From NCBI GenBank assembly GCA_021186555.1, contig JAJKFL010000002.1, forward strand, positions 10,477,001-10,541,000: a stretch of 64,000 bases of DNA, given 5' to 3'. The notes below the pieces were generated by a model. That model saw only the letters and a list, made by a program, of their open reading frames with translations, was not told the DNA's origin and made no database searches. Positions 42,588 through 53,084 of the stretch are shown here, piece by piece. A program made the position numbers and the translations under genes. Numbering within the stretch: position 1 is the first letter of the stretch; each line of letters starts with the position of its first letter. The DNA is from Reticulitermes speratus. Taxonomy: Eukaryota > Arthropoda > Insecta > Blattodea > Rhinotermitidae.

Positions 42588-42870
42588 TTGCTTCGTGACC
42601 TCCGAAGGAGACTAGATATCTCAGCTACTATGATGGGCAGGTTACGGACTGTGCCACTGAGAACCATGATTCGATCCCCTGTAGGGTATATTTTTATCTT
42701 CTACAAAACATATGTATATGTGTATAGGCTCTCGGTCCCGTCCAACCTCCTATTCAATGGGTACAGGGGGATCATTCTCCTAGGCCAAAGAAGCATGTGC
42801 ATAAAGCTGACCGCTTACCTAGGTCTAGTGCCGAGATTTCAGGGCTATACGTCGTATATGTACGTATGTC
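42588..42870 (+). mobile_element. tRNA-derived SINE (diverged)
   Basis: A-box-like ATCTCAGCTACTATGATGGG and B-box-like ATGATTCGATCCCC are separated by about 35 nt. A body with CTCGGTCCCGTCCAACCTCC and GATCATTCTCCTAGGCC follows. tRNA-like spacing is the main evidence; ends are not defined. Confidence 0.5.
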
Positions 42871-44425
42871 CTCTCTCCCATACGTCTTCATGGCTTACAC
42901 GGGGAAGAAATTTATTTTCGTCATTGTTCAACCATATGCATCGTACGTAGCCGGAATATATGACAGCAGAAAAAGGTTCCTTAAATGGGTATCAATATGG
43001 AAAGGTTTAGAGTAAAAGAAGGTGTCAAGTTTAGAAATGAGTAGATCTATAAATCCACTCCACCTACATTCCTTCATGTTGTGCATATGGAGAATTTACT
43101 TTTACTTTGGGGCAAAGAAAAGCCTTATGTTCCACATCCAGCCTCTTGTACTACGTATAAGCTTGTCAGATAATAGTCTTGTATGCTTTATTAAGAGTAG
43201 TGGCCTCAGCAACCATTACTTCTCTATTCCCACATCAGTCGTAAAGAAATCCCTGATCATTAATTTCCTAATGAAGCAACTCTGTTTCCATTACAAGTTG
43301 CCAACTTGGGAAAACTATAAAGGGAGAATTAAAAATCACAATTACAAACTTAAATTGCAATCAAAACAACAAACATTTACAACATGTCTAACTGCGCAGT
43401 TACACTTCTGCAAAATGAACGCCTGGAAGTTATGCATCCCAACTAACTTCTCTGCCGCTACCGCCATTGCTGCGATTAATATTGAGTTTGTTCCCGTTAC
43501 TTCCGCTAGATTGTAGCAGATATCGGTTTCGAGGCAAATTAGTTATACACTTTCTAAATCTTTACAAGCCTAACATTCTGCTTAATCAGTAAGCTCTTTT
43601 GTTTTAATGGACCTAGCAGCTAGAGGCAGAAATTTTCTTCGAAACTCGGCAACTATTTCCGATCAACACATTGTCATGTTCCAGAAGACTTGCATTTTTA
43701 TCAATACTGCTGTGAGAATCTCAAATCTGTAATTGAATGGCTAGTAGTCATTCTGTCCCCATATCTCCCCATACTTTGCTGCCGAAAGATGGTTGTATGA
43801 TGTAGCCATTTACATGTTAATTTATTTATTATGGTCTATTATGGTCTACCAGTAACTCAGACTATATAGCATCAAATGATTGGATGATTCATGAATAATG
43901 AATCTGGAACCTGCTGAAATGCTACTCACTCAAACATGATATTTTGTGTTGTGGTTGAGTGAAAATTTTCCTTTCCTTTCTCTTCTCCCCGCTTATCCAC
44001 AAGGACTATATATTCTGCTGAAAGTTCTGCAGCATATTATATCACTCTTGCCCCACCACCACCTGACTAAATATGTGACAGTGTTTCATTTATTACTCTA
44101 TTTCTCTAGACTTCAGACTCTTACAGATGCTGCTGTCTCATAGCTACTAGAATTTTCAGTGATCATTGAATGGTAAAATTATGTGACTGAGATGTGATTT
44201 TGAGATAGGCGGTGAGCTGACTAGGCATGTAACCACAATAGCAAGGCCCATAGGAAGTCTATGGTACTGGGCATAATTTTGGTGTGTTACTACAGATTGT
44301 CTTGAAGTAAAAGGAATTTTACCATTGCATTACTGCAACACCATTGTCTCAGCAAGCTGGACCGCAAATTGGTGTCACAGTAGAGTATTGCATATGTGAT
44401 AAAGTTTAAATTCTGCGCTTTTCAG
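42871..44425. other. Unassigned DNA
   Basis: Contains a 164-codon frame at 43022-43516 with no recognisable domain and no codon or splice support, which I do not call. Nothing else recognised. Confidence 0.35.
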
Positions 44426-44527
44426 GCAATCGAAGAAGCACGTTTCGAGGAAATTATGGACCAGTTACTGAAGGCTTATGAAAACATGTTGAAAAAGGAA
44501 AGGGAAGAGAGAGAGAGAGAGATGTAA
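44426..44527 (+). CDS. Candidate exon, charged helical peptide (unknown gene)
   Basis: Preceded by a good acceptor (CTGCGCTTTTCAG). Only one frame is open: AIEEARFEEIMDQLLKAYEN then MLKKEREEREREM and TAA, or a donor GAT/GTAAGC three bases earlier. The heptad-like charged pattern suggests a coiled coil. It could be a terminal or an internal exon of a plus-strand gene whose other exons I cannot see. The GA-rich end is partly simple sequence, so chance remains possible. Confidence 0.35.
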   Translation, partial: AIEEARFEEIMDQLLKAYENMLKKEREEREREM

Positions 44528-45885
44528 GCGTCATATTCAGGGTTACCAGCAGAAGTTGCTCAAGAATACATCTTCTCCCATTAAAAGCCAATGTGAAGTA
44601 TTAATAACTCTGGTAGTATGGTGCCATTATTTTACGTACCCACAATTATTGATCACTTATGTTACACATTACTTCCACTCACCAGCCTTTTCTCCACGCT
44701 TCATATCTGACATGTTATGGGGTCTCCGTAAATTCTGAGCAGCCATTATGCAGATACTATTGGAACATGACATGTTTTTATATGATACCTATGCTAAATA
44801 CAATTCCTACAAGAAGCGTTGTCATAAATTAAGTTTTCCTGATGCACTTGTTCCAGACAGGGAAAGATCTACATTTTTTTCTGGGTCCATAAATTCACAC
44901 CAGCATGTAACACACATTCTAACACCATTTTGTGAAAACCTATCCAATTACTAGAGAACTTGTTCCTTTTTTCAGCAAGACAGTAGAACAGTCATACTGC
45001 AAAAAATTCTATGTGCTGTTTAGGCCTACAGAGTATTTTTGGTGACAGAATAATTGAAGGAGATTGTGGCTTCCTCATTAACCAGATGGGGACCCATGCA
45101 ATTGATTTTTACTGTTGAGGCACATTAAAGGACGAAGTGTGTGAAGTAGTAATAATCCTCAGACTGAAAGAAAGCTTTCAGAATATAGTGTTCAATTTCA
45201 ACAACAGAACTTTGACCTGTAATGACCCCCAACATGCTTGTTTGATGTGATGCATGTCTATTAGCCAAAGGGTACCATTTTTATTACCCCAAATACCATA
45301 TGGTGAGTACAAAATCTAATAGTAACTGCAATGCACAGAACTAAAATTTGTGGACCCCCACTCATGGCAAACTGGAACAGCAGTGATCCCTTTGCTGCCT
45401 GTTATCATGCAAAATAGTCTGAGCACAAAGTGATGTGTTTTAACTGTGGCAAGTAAAAATGTTTAATTGTTGCCTTCATGGTCATTAAGAGAACCTCAAA
45501 TTTCATGTTTTCTGTTCTATAGTCTTGACTGTGCTGGACAACAGGATATTTCTGCAGAATTTATTTTTTTCATACAGACTTTTGCATTGCTATCAAATTA
45601 ATTTAAGTCTGATTCAGTAGTTTCATGTAAACTGCAAATTTGATGTAATGATGGAAATGTCCTACTTTGTTTTCCTTGCTTTTTGCTTCTCTCTTTGTAC
45701 ATTTTGAGCTACGTAAATTTAACGGTTGTAGTACTGCGCATAATTTCTTAACCTTACTAAAGTAAATATTTTTTCATGTACTGGTTTGCTACTGGGTGCA
45801 CCGTGTATGAGGACGTCAATAATGTTTGATTTTATCTTCACATAAAATAGGGGTACATTATACTGATATCAGTTAATAAATTCAC
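44528..45885. other. Unassigned DNA with one dispersed repeat
   Basis: 45300-45430 is a diverged direct copy of 48495-48615. No other feature supported. Confidence 0.4.
45300..45430. repeat. Dispersed repeat, copy 1 (second copy 48495-48615)
   Basis: Shares ATGGTGAGTA, AACTAAAATTTGTGGACC, CTGG(A/G)A(C/T)AGCAGTGA and CATGCAAAA..GTCTGAG with 48495-48615 in the same order and orientation. Family unknown. Confidence 0.6.
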
Positions 45886-45990
45886 CTGACAACTTTCAGA
45901 CCTCCCTGTACCAAACTTCTTTAAAACAGTTCTGTAGTCTGGAAGTGAATCATAAGGGTGGACATGACCTCTCCTATATACGTCCTCTTT
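45886..45990 (-). CDS. Candidate internal exon of an unknown gene (35 codons)
   Basis: A strong acceptor ATCTTTTTTGCAG and donor CAG/GTGAAT flank 105 nt with a single open frame: KEDVYRRGHVHPYDSLPDYR then TVLKKFGTGRSESCQ. Both other frames contain stops. Phase 0-0. The peptide is not repetitive and is not recognised. It may belong to the minus-strand gene that starts at 50300, but the phases require at least one further exon between them. Confidence 0.5.
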
Positions 45991-46093
45991 CTGCAAAAAA
46001 GATATTAAATTTTATTGAATGTTACAAAATCAATGTGACCTTTAAACCCATTCCTGTCTTGGGTTGTGAGGATTTTTTCCTGTATTAATGAAA

Positions 46094-46390
46094 ATTACGA
46101 AGGTTGGTACGAAAGCATTGCTTCCTATTTTTTTTCTCAGAAACCGTAATTGCAATTGTACTGAAATTACATATATCATGGGTAAATCCTTTACAAAGTT
46201 GATGTTATTTTTTCACAAAATCCCCATTATCAACATACTTTTTCCACCTTTGTGTGAGATGCTTTATGCCGATCACGTAAAAATCTTTGCTGAAGCACTG
46301 GAACTCTTCACTCACACTGTTTTTCAGCTTCTCGTCCACAGAACGGCGTCCTTGGAATGCATAATTCTGCTTTCTAACCTACAGTGATAC
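46094..46390 (-). pseudogene. Mariner transposase C-terminal remnant
   Basis: The minus strand reads FQGRRSVDEKLKNSVSEEFQ, then KDFYVIGIKHLTQRWKKYVD and NGDFVKK with TAA at 46205-46207. 'FY..GI..L..RW.KC....GDYVEK' is the standard mariner transposase ending. A terminal sequence TTACGAAGGTTGGTACGAAAG at about 46096-46116 looks like a mariner inverted repeat. The DDD catalytic core is absent. Confidence 0.65.
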
Positions 46391-46717
46391 GTGAATATAG
46401 CTTGCCGGACATGTTGGTGCTGAAGATGGTTGCTTTGGGATCTGAATATTATATACATGCTTTTCAGTTACAGTATTTTAGTGTTTGAAAATATGATACT
46501 GTGTTTCTTACATTGTAATTTTACTTGTATCTTATTCCCATCCCAGGAAAAAGTTGTGTTATGTTTACAATAAATTTCTGCATCCATGATGAGAGACTGA
46601 GTGTGATTGATAAATTGTATGTCATTACAAGCTTTGGATATGGTTTTAAATGTTTGTTTAAAATATTCACATTCTCATAGTATATCTTCCCAGTTAATAA
46701 TATTTCTATGTATCCTC

Positions 46718-46749
<32 letters not shown>

Positions 46750-46794
46750 AACACACACACACACACACACCATATATGGGGAGGGGGGGGGGGG
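46718..46794. repeat. (GT)n-(GC)-(AC)n self-complementary microsatellite plus G run
   Basis: About 13 GT dinucleotides, GCGCGCAA, about 12 AC dinucleotides, then a run of 11 G. The GT and AC halves can pair as a long hairpin or adopt Z-DNA. The apparent frames through it are artefacts. Confidence 0.9.
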
Positions 46795-48313
46795 TGACAG
46801 GCACATCAACTTCTGAGACTATTTCTCGTGTAGGCAGAATCAAAAATCCGGAACACACCTATCCACATTTAAGAGTCAGGCAGGCTAAAACTGAAATGTC
46901 TGAAAGTAAGAAGTTAGATGTGTGCCATCTACTCACAACTGGATGCCAGAAGTCATTCAAATGACAGGCTGTATAGGGGCCTGTCACTGAAATCCTACAA
47001 TCCATGTAATGGAAGTAAGGACAAAGGCAGTATAAAGAAGTTTTAAGTGGCATAAAAATGTGAAGTTAAACTGACTTGGAGAGCACAGTGTTGTCCACAT
47101 ATGCCAAAAGTTTGGACATGCTAAAAGTTATGATGTCCATGATTATTACACAATGTGACAGTGTGCCACGTAGGTGGACATTATGGCTGTTCTCATCATA
47201 AAACTGTTGTTCATGGGCATGGGTACAGATAATGGGTTCCACACAGGATGTCTCTTATTTTCTGTTGTTATTTTATTGTGTGTGTGCTGATTCATTCTGT
47301 ATGCATTGGAAGGGGAAATTACATGTCTGTGATTCATGTACAGTTTTTAAGTCTGCAAGGCTTCTGTAGTAGTCCGTCACAGTATGTACCTTGTAAGCAA
47401 ATTCTTAAATGTTGAAAGAATATACGGTATTGTTTTTCAGGTGTAACAAAACTTCTCACACTATTGTGTGCTGAGGCATTCTGAGGCTTTTGCATAGTTC
47501 CATTTTTGAAGTAACAGCCTTCACAAGCTACACAATTTTTGCAGTGCTCTATCTGCTTCACAAAAACATGTACGGTAAACCGTTTCCTGACGTCTTGCTT
47601 ACGGTTGTGGTGATGGCTTGTGTCATGCATGTAAAGTATCAGCAAATCTGTACTTCTTGTATTCTTAGATAGCAAACAGGAAGACAAAGAATCGTGGACT
47701 GATGGGTAGCAGACATTCCTTAAATTCAACTGGTCCTTAATTTAATTAGGCATGCAGTGCTGATTTCTCAGTGTCATTCTCAAATATTTGAACACTGCCA
47801 AAATTTTCAAATGATTTATTAGGTGCCTTACGTTGTGATTTTGTCCTGAATTCTGTTCACAAGTCATTTCCCATATATCCTGCCTCATAAAACACACTTT
47901 CTTTCTGAAAAATGTCCTCAGAAATGACCCCCAGTCTTAACACAAGATATATGTAGGCTGTTAAATCTGCAAAAATACCTTTCTAATTTCAGGGTGTGTC
48001 TTTATCACTTCTAGTGTCATATGAGGCACGCAATGTGGTACTTAATTTTCTGAATATTTACACAATCCTTCAAGAATGATAAAGATTTAGCATGTGTTAT
48101 GTGTGGTCAAAAATATAGGCATATGAGAAGGTTGTGCTGATTGTGTGTGTGTCATTGAAGTTTTGAATCAGTTGACCTGTTCTAATGAAACTTGGTATGA
48201 CATAATCACCTCAACATTCTGCTTTTCAATTTCCAGCAGTCAATAATAACATGACTGCTGTGTTAGGTAGGAGCAATACAACATCTTGGATAAATATGAC
48301 TTTCCTAGACCCA

Positions 48314-48337
48314 CCCCCCCCCCCCCCCCCCCCCCCC
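48314..48337. repeat. Homopolymer C run (24 nt)
   Basis: Uninterrupted C tract, G-quadruplex forming on the minus strand. Simple repeat; its length in an assembly is unreliable. Confidence 0.9.
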
Positions 48338-48494
48338 AATCCCGACCAATCTAGCAACTGTTGCCTTGCCTTTCCGTTTCTGTCAGCTCACTTACCGTAT
48401 ATAACTGACATGTAATAAACAAGGTGTTAGATGTGATGCATATCTTCAAGCTGAAGAAAAGCCTTTTCAGCTTCAGTGCCATCTTCAAATGTGG

Positions 48495-48615
48495 TGAGTA
48501 AAATCCTAACATTAACTGAAATAAATTAAACCAAAATTTGTGGACCACAACTCAGCATACTGGGATAGCAGTGAGTGCTGTGCTCCCTGCCCTCATGCAA
48601 AAGGGTCTGAGTGAA
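48495..48615. repeat. Dispersed repeat, copy 2 (see 45300-45430)
   Basis: Second copy of the direct repeat, with about 20-25 percent divergence by eye. Confidence 0.6.
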
Positions 48616-49199
48616 GAACAATGCAAGTTTTCAGATAAAATTATGTTCCTACATATGAAACATTGTAAGTCAATATTCACAAATACACCCATAATGCAGA
48701 ACTTTTGCATGCCTGTATGAGTGCTGCTGTTGTGAAAACAGCCTAGCTGTCCCATCTATAAAAGTCCATGAAGCTGAGTTCTTCTTCATATTTGTATCTA
48801 TATTTGCTTAATTTTCTGAAATCTAAAGCTGTTGTCTAAATACTCTGTCTTAATAAAGTTAATTTTTATACCCCACTTATAAATCTTGTGTTGGCATTTT
48901 AACGTTAATTTTAAACAGGAATCACACTGTGCAATGTAGATCTGATCAGCTGTGACGTTTGATGTAAACAAACGTTTCACCTGTTGAGATACCCAGGTAC
49001 ATGCAGAGTTTCTCAGGTAATACATATTCCGCACTGCAGTAGTCCCTCGGTCATCCGGATTATATGGGGGGAGGGGCGATCCGGATTCCCGGGTAATCCA
49101 GATCACCGAGGGAAAACTCTGTGGTGTAGGAAACGCACAAAAAATCATCACTCAGTGCTAAAGTAAAGCTTAAAGCAGAAATACTATACCTAACAGTGC

Positions 49200-49252
49200 A
49201 TAATAATAATAATAATAATAATAATAATATATAATATAATAATAATAATAAT
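49200..49252. repeat. (TAA)n microsatellite
   Basis: About nine perfect TAA/AAT units, an ATATAATATAAT interruption and five more units. Confidence 0.9.
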
Positions 49253-49993
49253 TTCGATGGGATATACTTTGTTATATTTGGGTCAAAGATGTCCTCACCA
49301 CCCGGGGATGTGGATTACCGAGGGAAGTAGAATTTTCTTTCATTATGTGTACAAAATATCCGAAATTGCTATTTACAGTCTTAATAAAATTGTTTTTATG
49401 GTTATACCAACTTTCTGCGAACAGTAATCTGAGCCTCATGTAAAATAAGGATTGTATTGAACTGATTCTAACCAAGCTTAACGTTGTACTATTGATGTAG
49501 ACGTAAACTAAATATAATCTAAATCTTAAGTAGGGCGAACTTGAAACACGGATATAAAAACGTGCATGTCATGTGATTAGCTTTGTAACGAAAGGTTTAT
49601 GTCGAGAAATTCGTGTCGAGGCAAATTGGGTACCGAAAATTGCAATAAACTAAACATCTTCCTCTTTTCTTTATGGACACCAAGGCAGAACCTTCGTGCT
49701 GTGAATGAGTGTAGGTAAATTTAGACTGCGAGGCCGACTTCGTAATGAAATTCAATATCACACACAAAATCGGGGTAGGTAGTGTCGGAGTCACTACCGC
49801 TGAGGTTTTTGGCTGAAAACGTCTTACCCAGGCGGTGTTGTCGGGGCGGGGTGTTTGTAGGGTTGGTAAGAAAGAAATGAGCGCAAGGAACTTGCAGTTC
49901 TTTATTTCATTTATTTCTGACAATGCTGACTAATTTGTAAAATTTTGTTGAAGACAGGACAATGGTACGAGTAGTACGATATGTAAGACTTAC

Positions 49994-50300
49994 ATGCTAC
50001 ACTCATATCTCTAGAGAACGTTAAGTCTATCGTGGTATTCTTTAAAGTTGTGAAGTCAGTTGGATCCGTGGCCAACACCAGTCTGAACTGACTGTCGACA
50101 TCCATTGCCTGTGAACTTGCGTCAGGCGTTGCGGCGTCAGCGCGACTGGTGCTCGCCTCAACTTGTCGACGCTGCCTCATCCTCCGCATTCGTTCTGCTG
50201 CTGTCATAGGGGCGTTTTTGGATTCCTCATTTATCCTTCTTTCACTTTGTAAGCGTTTACGATAGGCATTTACCTTCTTGTTTTCAAGATATTTCGACAT
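49994..50300 (-). CDS. Candidate first coding exon, basic 'AERMRRMRQRR' protein
   Basis: ATG at 50298-50300. The frame runs 102 codons to a consensus donor GCAT/GTAAGT (49992-49993). The N-terminus is very basic: KVNAYRKRLQSERRINEESK, then APMTAAERMRRMRQRRQVEA. A Ser/Ala/Asp-rich MDVDSQ segment follows. The AERMRRxRQRR motif recurs in arthropod uncharacterised proteins, some transposon-linked, and looks like a short basic DNA- or RNA-binding helix with a nuclear localisation function. It sits directly at a CpG-rich promoter-like region. It could be a host gene or a domesticated or mobile element. Confidence 0.55.
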
Positions 50301-50859
50301 TTCTGAAAGTTTAGGGAAAATTTGTCCAAGTTCAACATTTTCTCAATGTATATTTTTTCAAATTCTTTCACTATTGTCACTATTAGTGTTTCATTCCATA
50401 GTACTCGTCGAGTTCTGTTAAACGACACCTGACACAACGTCCTATGCGTACGCGTTCCCGAGCTATACTAATTTTGCCGCGCGGCGAACCGGTAATTTTC
50501 CACTCCAACTTGGCGACCATCTTGTGACGGCGTGTGACGTCACGCGCTCAAGGTTAATGTCGCGTAACATTCTTTCATCCTTGCTCTTTTAAACCGTGTA
50601 TTGTTATTTGGATATGCGTTATAGTTTTAAAGTTATTAAGATTTGTGTGATATACACAAAATCGTAACATCGACTTTCGCATCCGGACCCGCGGTGTAAG
50701 ACGTTTTCCGTCAAAAATAAATTTTAAAATTGGCGTGGGAGATCTCGGTGTTAAAATTTTGAAAATACCAGTTTTTTTAAATTTAAATATAAGAGATTAA
50801 CGGTCTTTCCGGCTTCGTGCTTGGCGAAAAGTTTCTTTGCGAGCCGTCAGTGGAGTGTT
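50301..50859. promoter_or_regulatory. CpG-rich probable bidirectional promoter
   Basis: The local rise in CpG (CGCGTTCCCGAGC, GCCGCGCGGCGAACCGG, TGACGGCGTGTGACGTCACG) contrasts with the CpG-poor surroundings. A perfect CRE palindrome TGACGTCA is at 50535-50542. A YY1-like CCATCTTG lies just upstream, at 50517-50524. Candidate ATG exons lead away on both sides (minus at 50300, plus at 50860). No transcript evidence. Confidence 0.5.
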
Positions 50860-50889
50860 ATGTCTGCCCCTGAATGCCAAGCGAATCAG
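50860..50889 (+). CDS. Candidate short first coding exon (MSAPECQANQ)
   Basis: ATG at 50860 in TGTTATGTC context; ten codons to a CAG/GTAACA donor. It is divergent from the exon ending at 50300, across the CpG-rich segment. No downstream exon was found in the window, so this rests on position and donor only. Confidence 0.3.
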
Positions 50890-51314
50890 GTAACAAAGTA
50901 CAGGAATGTCATTAAATATGAACGTTTGAAGTCCTCGAGGTTTTACAGGCGTGGATCTAGGTCCGTATTATGAGCAGTAACGGGAGCCACGCTAATATCC
51001 GTTGTATGGAGCTTCTAATGAGGCGCCAACTTATGTAACTAACCGACTGAAACAAAAGTGAAAGAAGCAACGAGCTAGACGGAGAGGTAACAAAGCTAAT
51101 CATTTTAAGTTCTCTAACATAGCAACAAAGAATTTGATAATTACAAAATAAATATTACCAAATAAACAACTGACTAAACAAGCTACAAACGAAGCAACTA
51201 GTGACTAAAAAAGTGGCAAATAAAAGGATGGATAGCTGAACTATGTAACTAAATTAAGCATCTGTGTAGTAACTAAGCGATTAAATAAGATGTGAGCAAA
51301 CTAACTAACTTCAA
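50890..51314. other. Unassigned DNA
   Basis: AACTAA-rich low-complexity stretch (about 51030-51300), no gene supported. Confidence 0.4.
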
Positions 51315-51619
51315 ATTTTATATTATATGTACCGTGCATTTTGTCATAAGTTTAAGTTAAACCAAATAATGCACAAGGATTATTAGCAAAGTAAGATATA
51401 TTTGTTACCCCTACATACGTTGCGGCAATCAAGTTGCCATCCTCAGGGGGCGCATCAAAGAATCACAAGTATCTACGACATCCAAAGGTGCCATAGATGC
51501 TTGTGATTTTTTGATGCACCCCCTGAGGATGGCAACTTGATTGCCGAAACGTTTGTTGGGGTTACAAATATATCTTACTTTGTTAATAATTCTTGTGCAT
51601 TAGTTGGTTCTAACTTAAA
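51315..51619. mobile_element. Near-complete palindromic foldback element with hammerhead-like motif
   Basis: Arms 51350-51477 and 51490-51619 pair almost completely around a ~12-nt loop. Shared blocks are GTAAGATATATTTGTTACCC and GGCAATCAAGTTGCCATCC. A one-sided extension 51315-51349 again contains ACCGTGCATTTT. Possible duplication CTAACT(A/G)ACTTCAA at 51301-51314 and 51620-51633. The right arm has CTGAGGATGGCAAC-loop-TTGCCGAAACG (51523-51551). The left arm has the same motif inverted, with GCAACG in place of GAAACG. Confidence 0.85.
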
Positions 51620-51633
51620 CTAACTGACTTCAA

Positions 51634-52379
51634 GTTGGTGCAGCACTATAGAAGTATTTTAGCACCAACGCGGGTGAGTCCAATTTCAGACATCGATGCA
51701 ACGTAAATGTTATGTGAAATTCCTTGACAGCTTCCTGTGTGATGGCTTTGATCTATCTAACCTTACTGCCGCGCACTTAAGTAGATTTTGTTTTGGCGGT
51801 AGCGCTAGAGAAAAATTTTATATTCATTTTTAATAACATTTAAGGGACGAAAATTCAATGAACGCAAAAAAAATAATAACCGTGCAGCTTGCAATGGATA
51901 AAACAGAGACGGAATCTTTTATAACATGACCACATGACAGAAACTTTCCATTTAATTGAGTGGTCGAGCATGGTATCAATTAAATTGATTCGTATCGATT
52001 GACTATATGAGGGCATGCTGAATTGTAAACAGTCCAGGATACGAACCCCTGACAAGTCATTATATTCCGCCACCACACACAGGCTCATACGTCCAAAAGC
52101 AAATGATGGCAACAACGGCTTCTGCTATGTCGAAGTTAAAACAGGAATTGCGGCCGCCACTTCTGTGTATTGAGGTCCGGTAATAATCAGTGCACTATGG
52201 AATGTGCATCCAAATTTATCACGCTAATCCGCGTTCCATAATATTGTCGAATTCATGGTTTCCACATTTTCAGTCATAATGTATGGCAGTGTTTCCCATA
52301 ACTTATGACGGTTTTTCATAACACGCGACAGTACTTCCCATGCAGTGTTTCCACAGTTTCAGTCACAGCTTGTAACAGT
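51634..52379. other. Unassigned DNA
   Basis: Short repeated phrases on TTTCCCATAAC, CAGTGTTTCC and GTTTCAGTCA around 52260-52400 form a loose minisatellite-like cluster. No gene supported. Confidence 0.4.
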
Positions 52380-52421
52380 GTTTCTGTGTATGTAATTGAA
52401 GGCTTCCGCCGTGGTCGTAAT

Positions 52422-52536
52422 GTTGCTTAAAATCTTAGGTCTAAGACCCTGAAGATGGGACAAACAAGTGATCCCGAAACGTTTGTCATACACCAAAAAT
52501 TGACGCCGGGCAACAACCCAAAAAATTTTAAGCAAC
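52422..52536 (+). repeat. Small element with 12-bp inverted ends and hammerhead-like motif
   Basis: GTTGCTTAAAAT (52422-52433) and its inverse ATTTTAAGCAAC (52525-52536) bracket CTGAAGATGGGAC-loop-ATCCCGAAACG (52449-52481). It interrupts the TTTCC/TTTCAG repeat cluster. Confidence 0.6.
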
Positions 52537-52654
52537 AGTGTTTCCATGGTTTCAGTCGAAACCTGTATCAGTGTTGCCGTGGTTACAGTATTACCTTTTG
52601 CCAGTCTATCTCTTTGGATGAGCTGTGATTCCATCTCGGTATACTTTTTATTTT

Positions 52655-52740
52655 ATGGTATTGTAATTCCTACCTGATGATGGCCGGTACACAAGACCGA
52701 AACATGTCGTAGAAGAAAATAAATTACATGTGTTTAAGTG
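52655..52740 (+). repeat. Isolated hammerhead-like motif copy
   Basis: CCTGATGATGGCCGG-loop-AGACCGAAACATG (52673-52705), followed by AGAAAATAAATTACATG. The only copy in the window with a canonical CTGATGA. No second arm was found. Confidence 0.5.
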
Positions 52741-52789
52741 TTGTGTTTGTTCTGACAATCAAAGCAGTCGATTATATTTAAACGGGATG

Positions 52790-53074
52790 GTAAAGTTCTC
52801 CCTAGAACGGGCCATGAAGGCCCAGAGGGGGAGTAGAGGTATAGCTCTACTCTTTCTTTAACCCTGGCACTAGATGAGGGTGAGTGGTGAACTTCATGCC
52901 CCTGCCGCTTTACCCCGGGAAAGAGACCCGGTACCCATTGTATAGGAGGCTGGGTGGGCCCCAGAACCGGTCTGGACGGGTGCGGAAAATCTCGCCCCCC
53001 ACCGGAATTCGATCCCCGGACCGTCCAGCCCGTAGCGAGTCGCTATACCGACTATGCTATCCCGGCCCCTCTTC
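52790..53074 (-). mobile_element. tRNA-derived SINE, family I, near full-length
   Basis: Perfect 10-bp duplication AAACGGGATG at 52780-52789 and 53075-53084. The minus-strand head GGGGCCGGGATAGCATAGTC then GGTATAGCGACTCGC (A box), and GGGGATCGAATTCCGG (B box). The body ends in GGCCTTCATGGCCC...GGGAG. It is the reference copy for those at 12840 and 23372. Confidence 0.9.
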
Positions 53075-53084
53075 AAACGGGATG

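Larger units (their letters stand above)
46391..49993. other. Intergenic or intronic DNA with simple repeats
   Basis: No supported gene. Contains microsatellites (46718-46794 and 49200-49252), a 24-nt C run (48314-48337) and one dispersed repeat (48495-48615). 49040-49110 and about 49290-49330 share inverted GTAATCC.GAT..CCGAGGGA-type sequence, a small foldback. Confidence 0.45.

Noticed and set aside
43022..43516. 164-codon plus-strand frame
   Set aside because: No recognisable motif and no promoter, splice or codon-bias support. Neighbouring frames are equally random.
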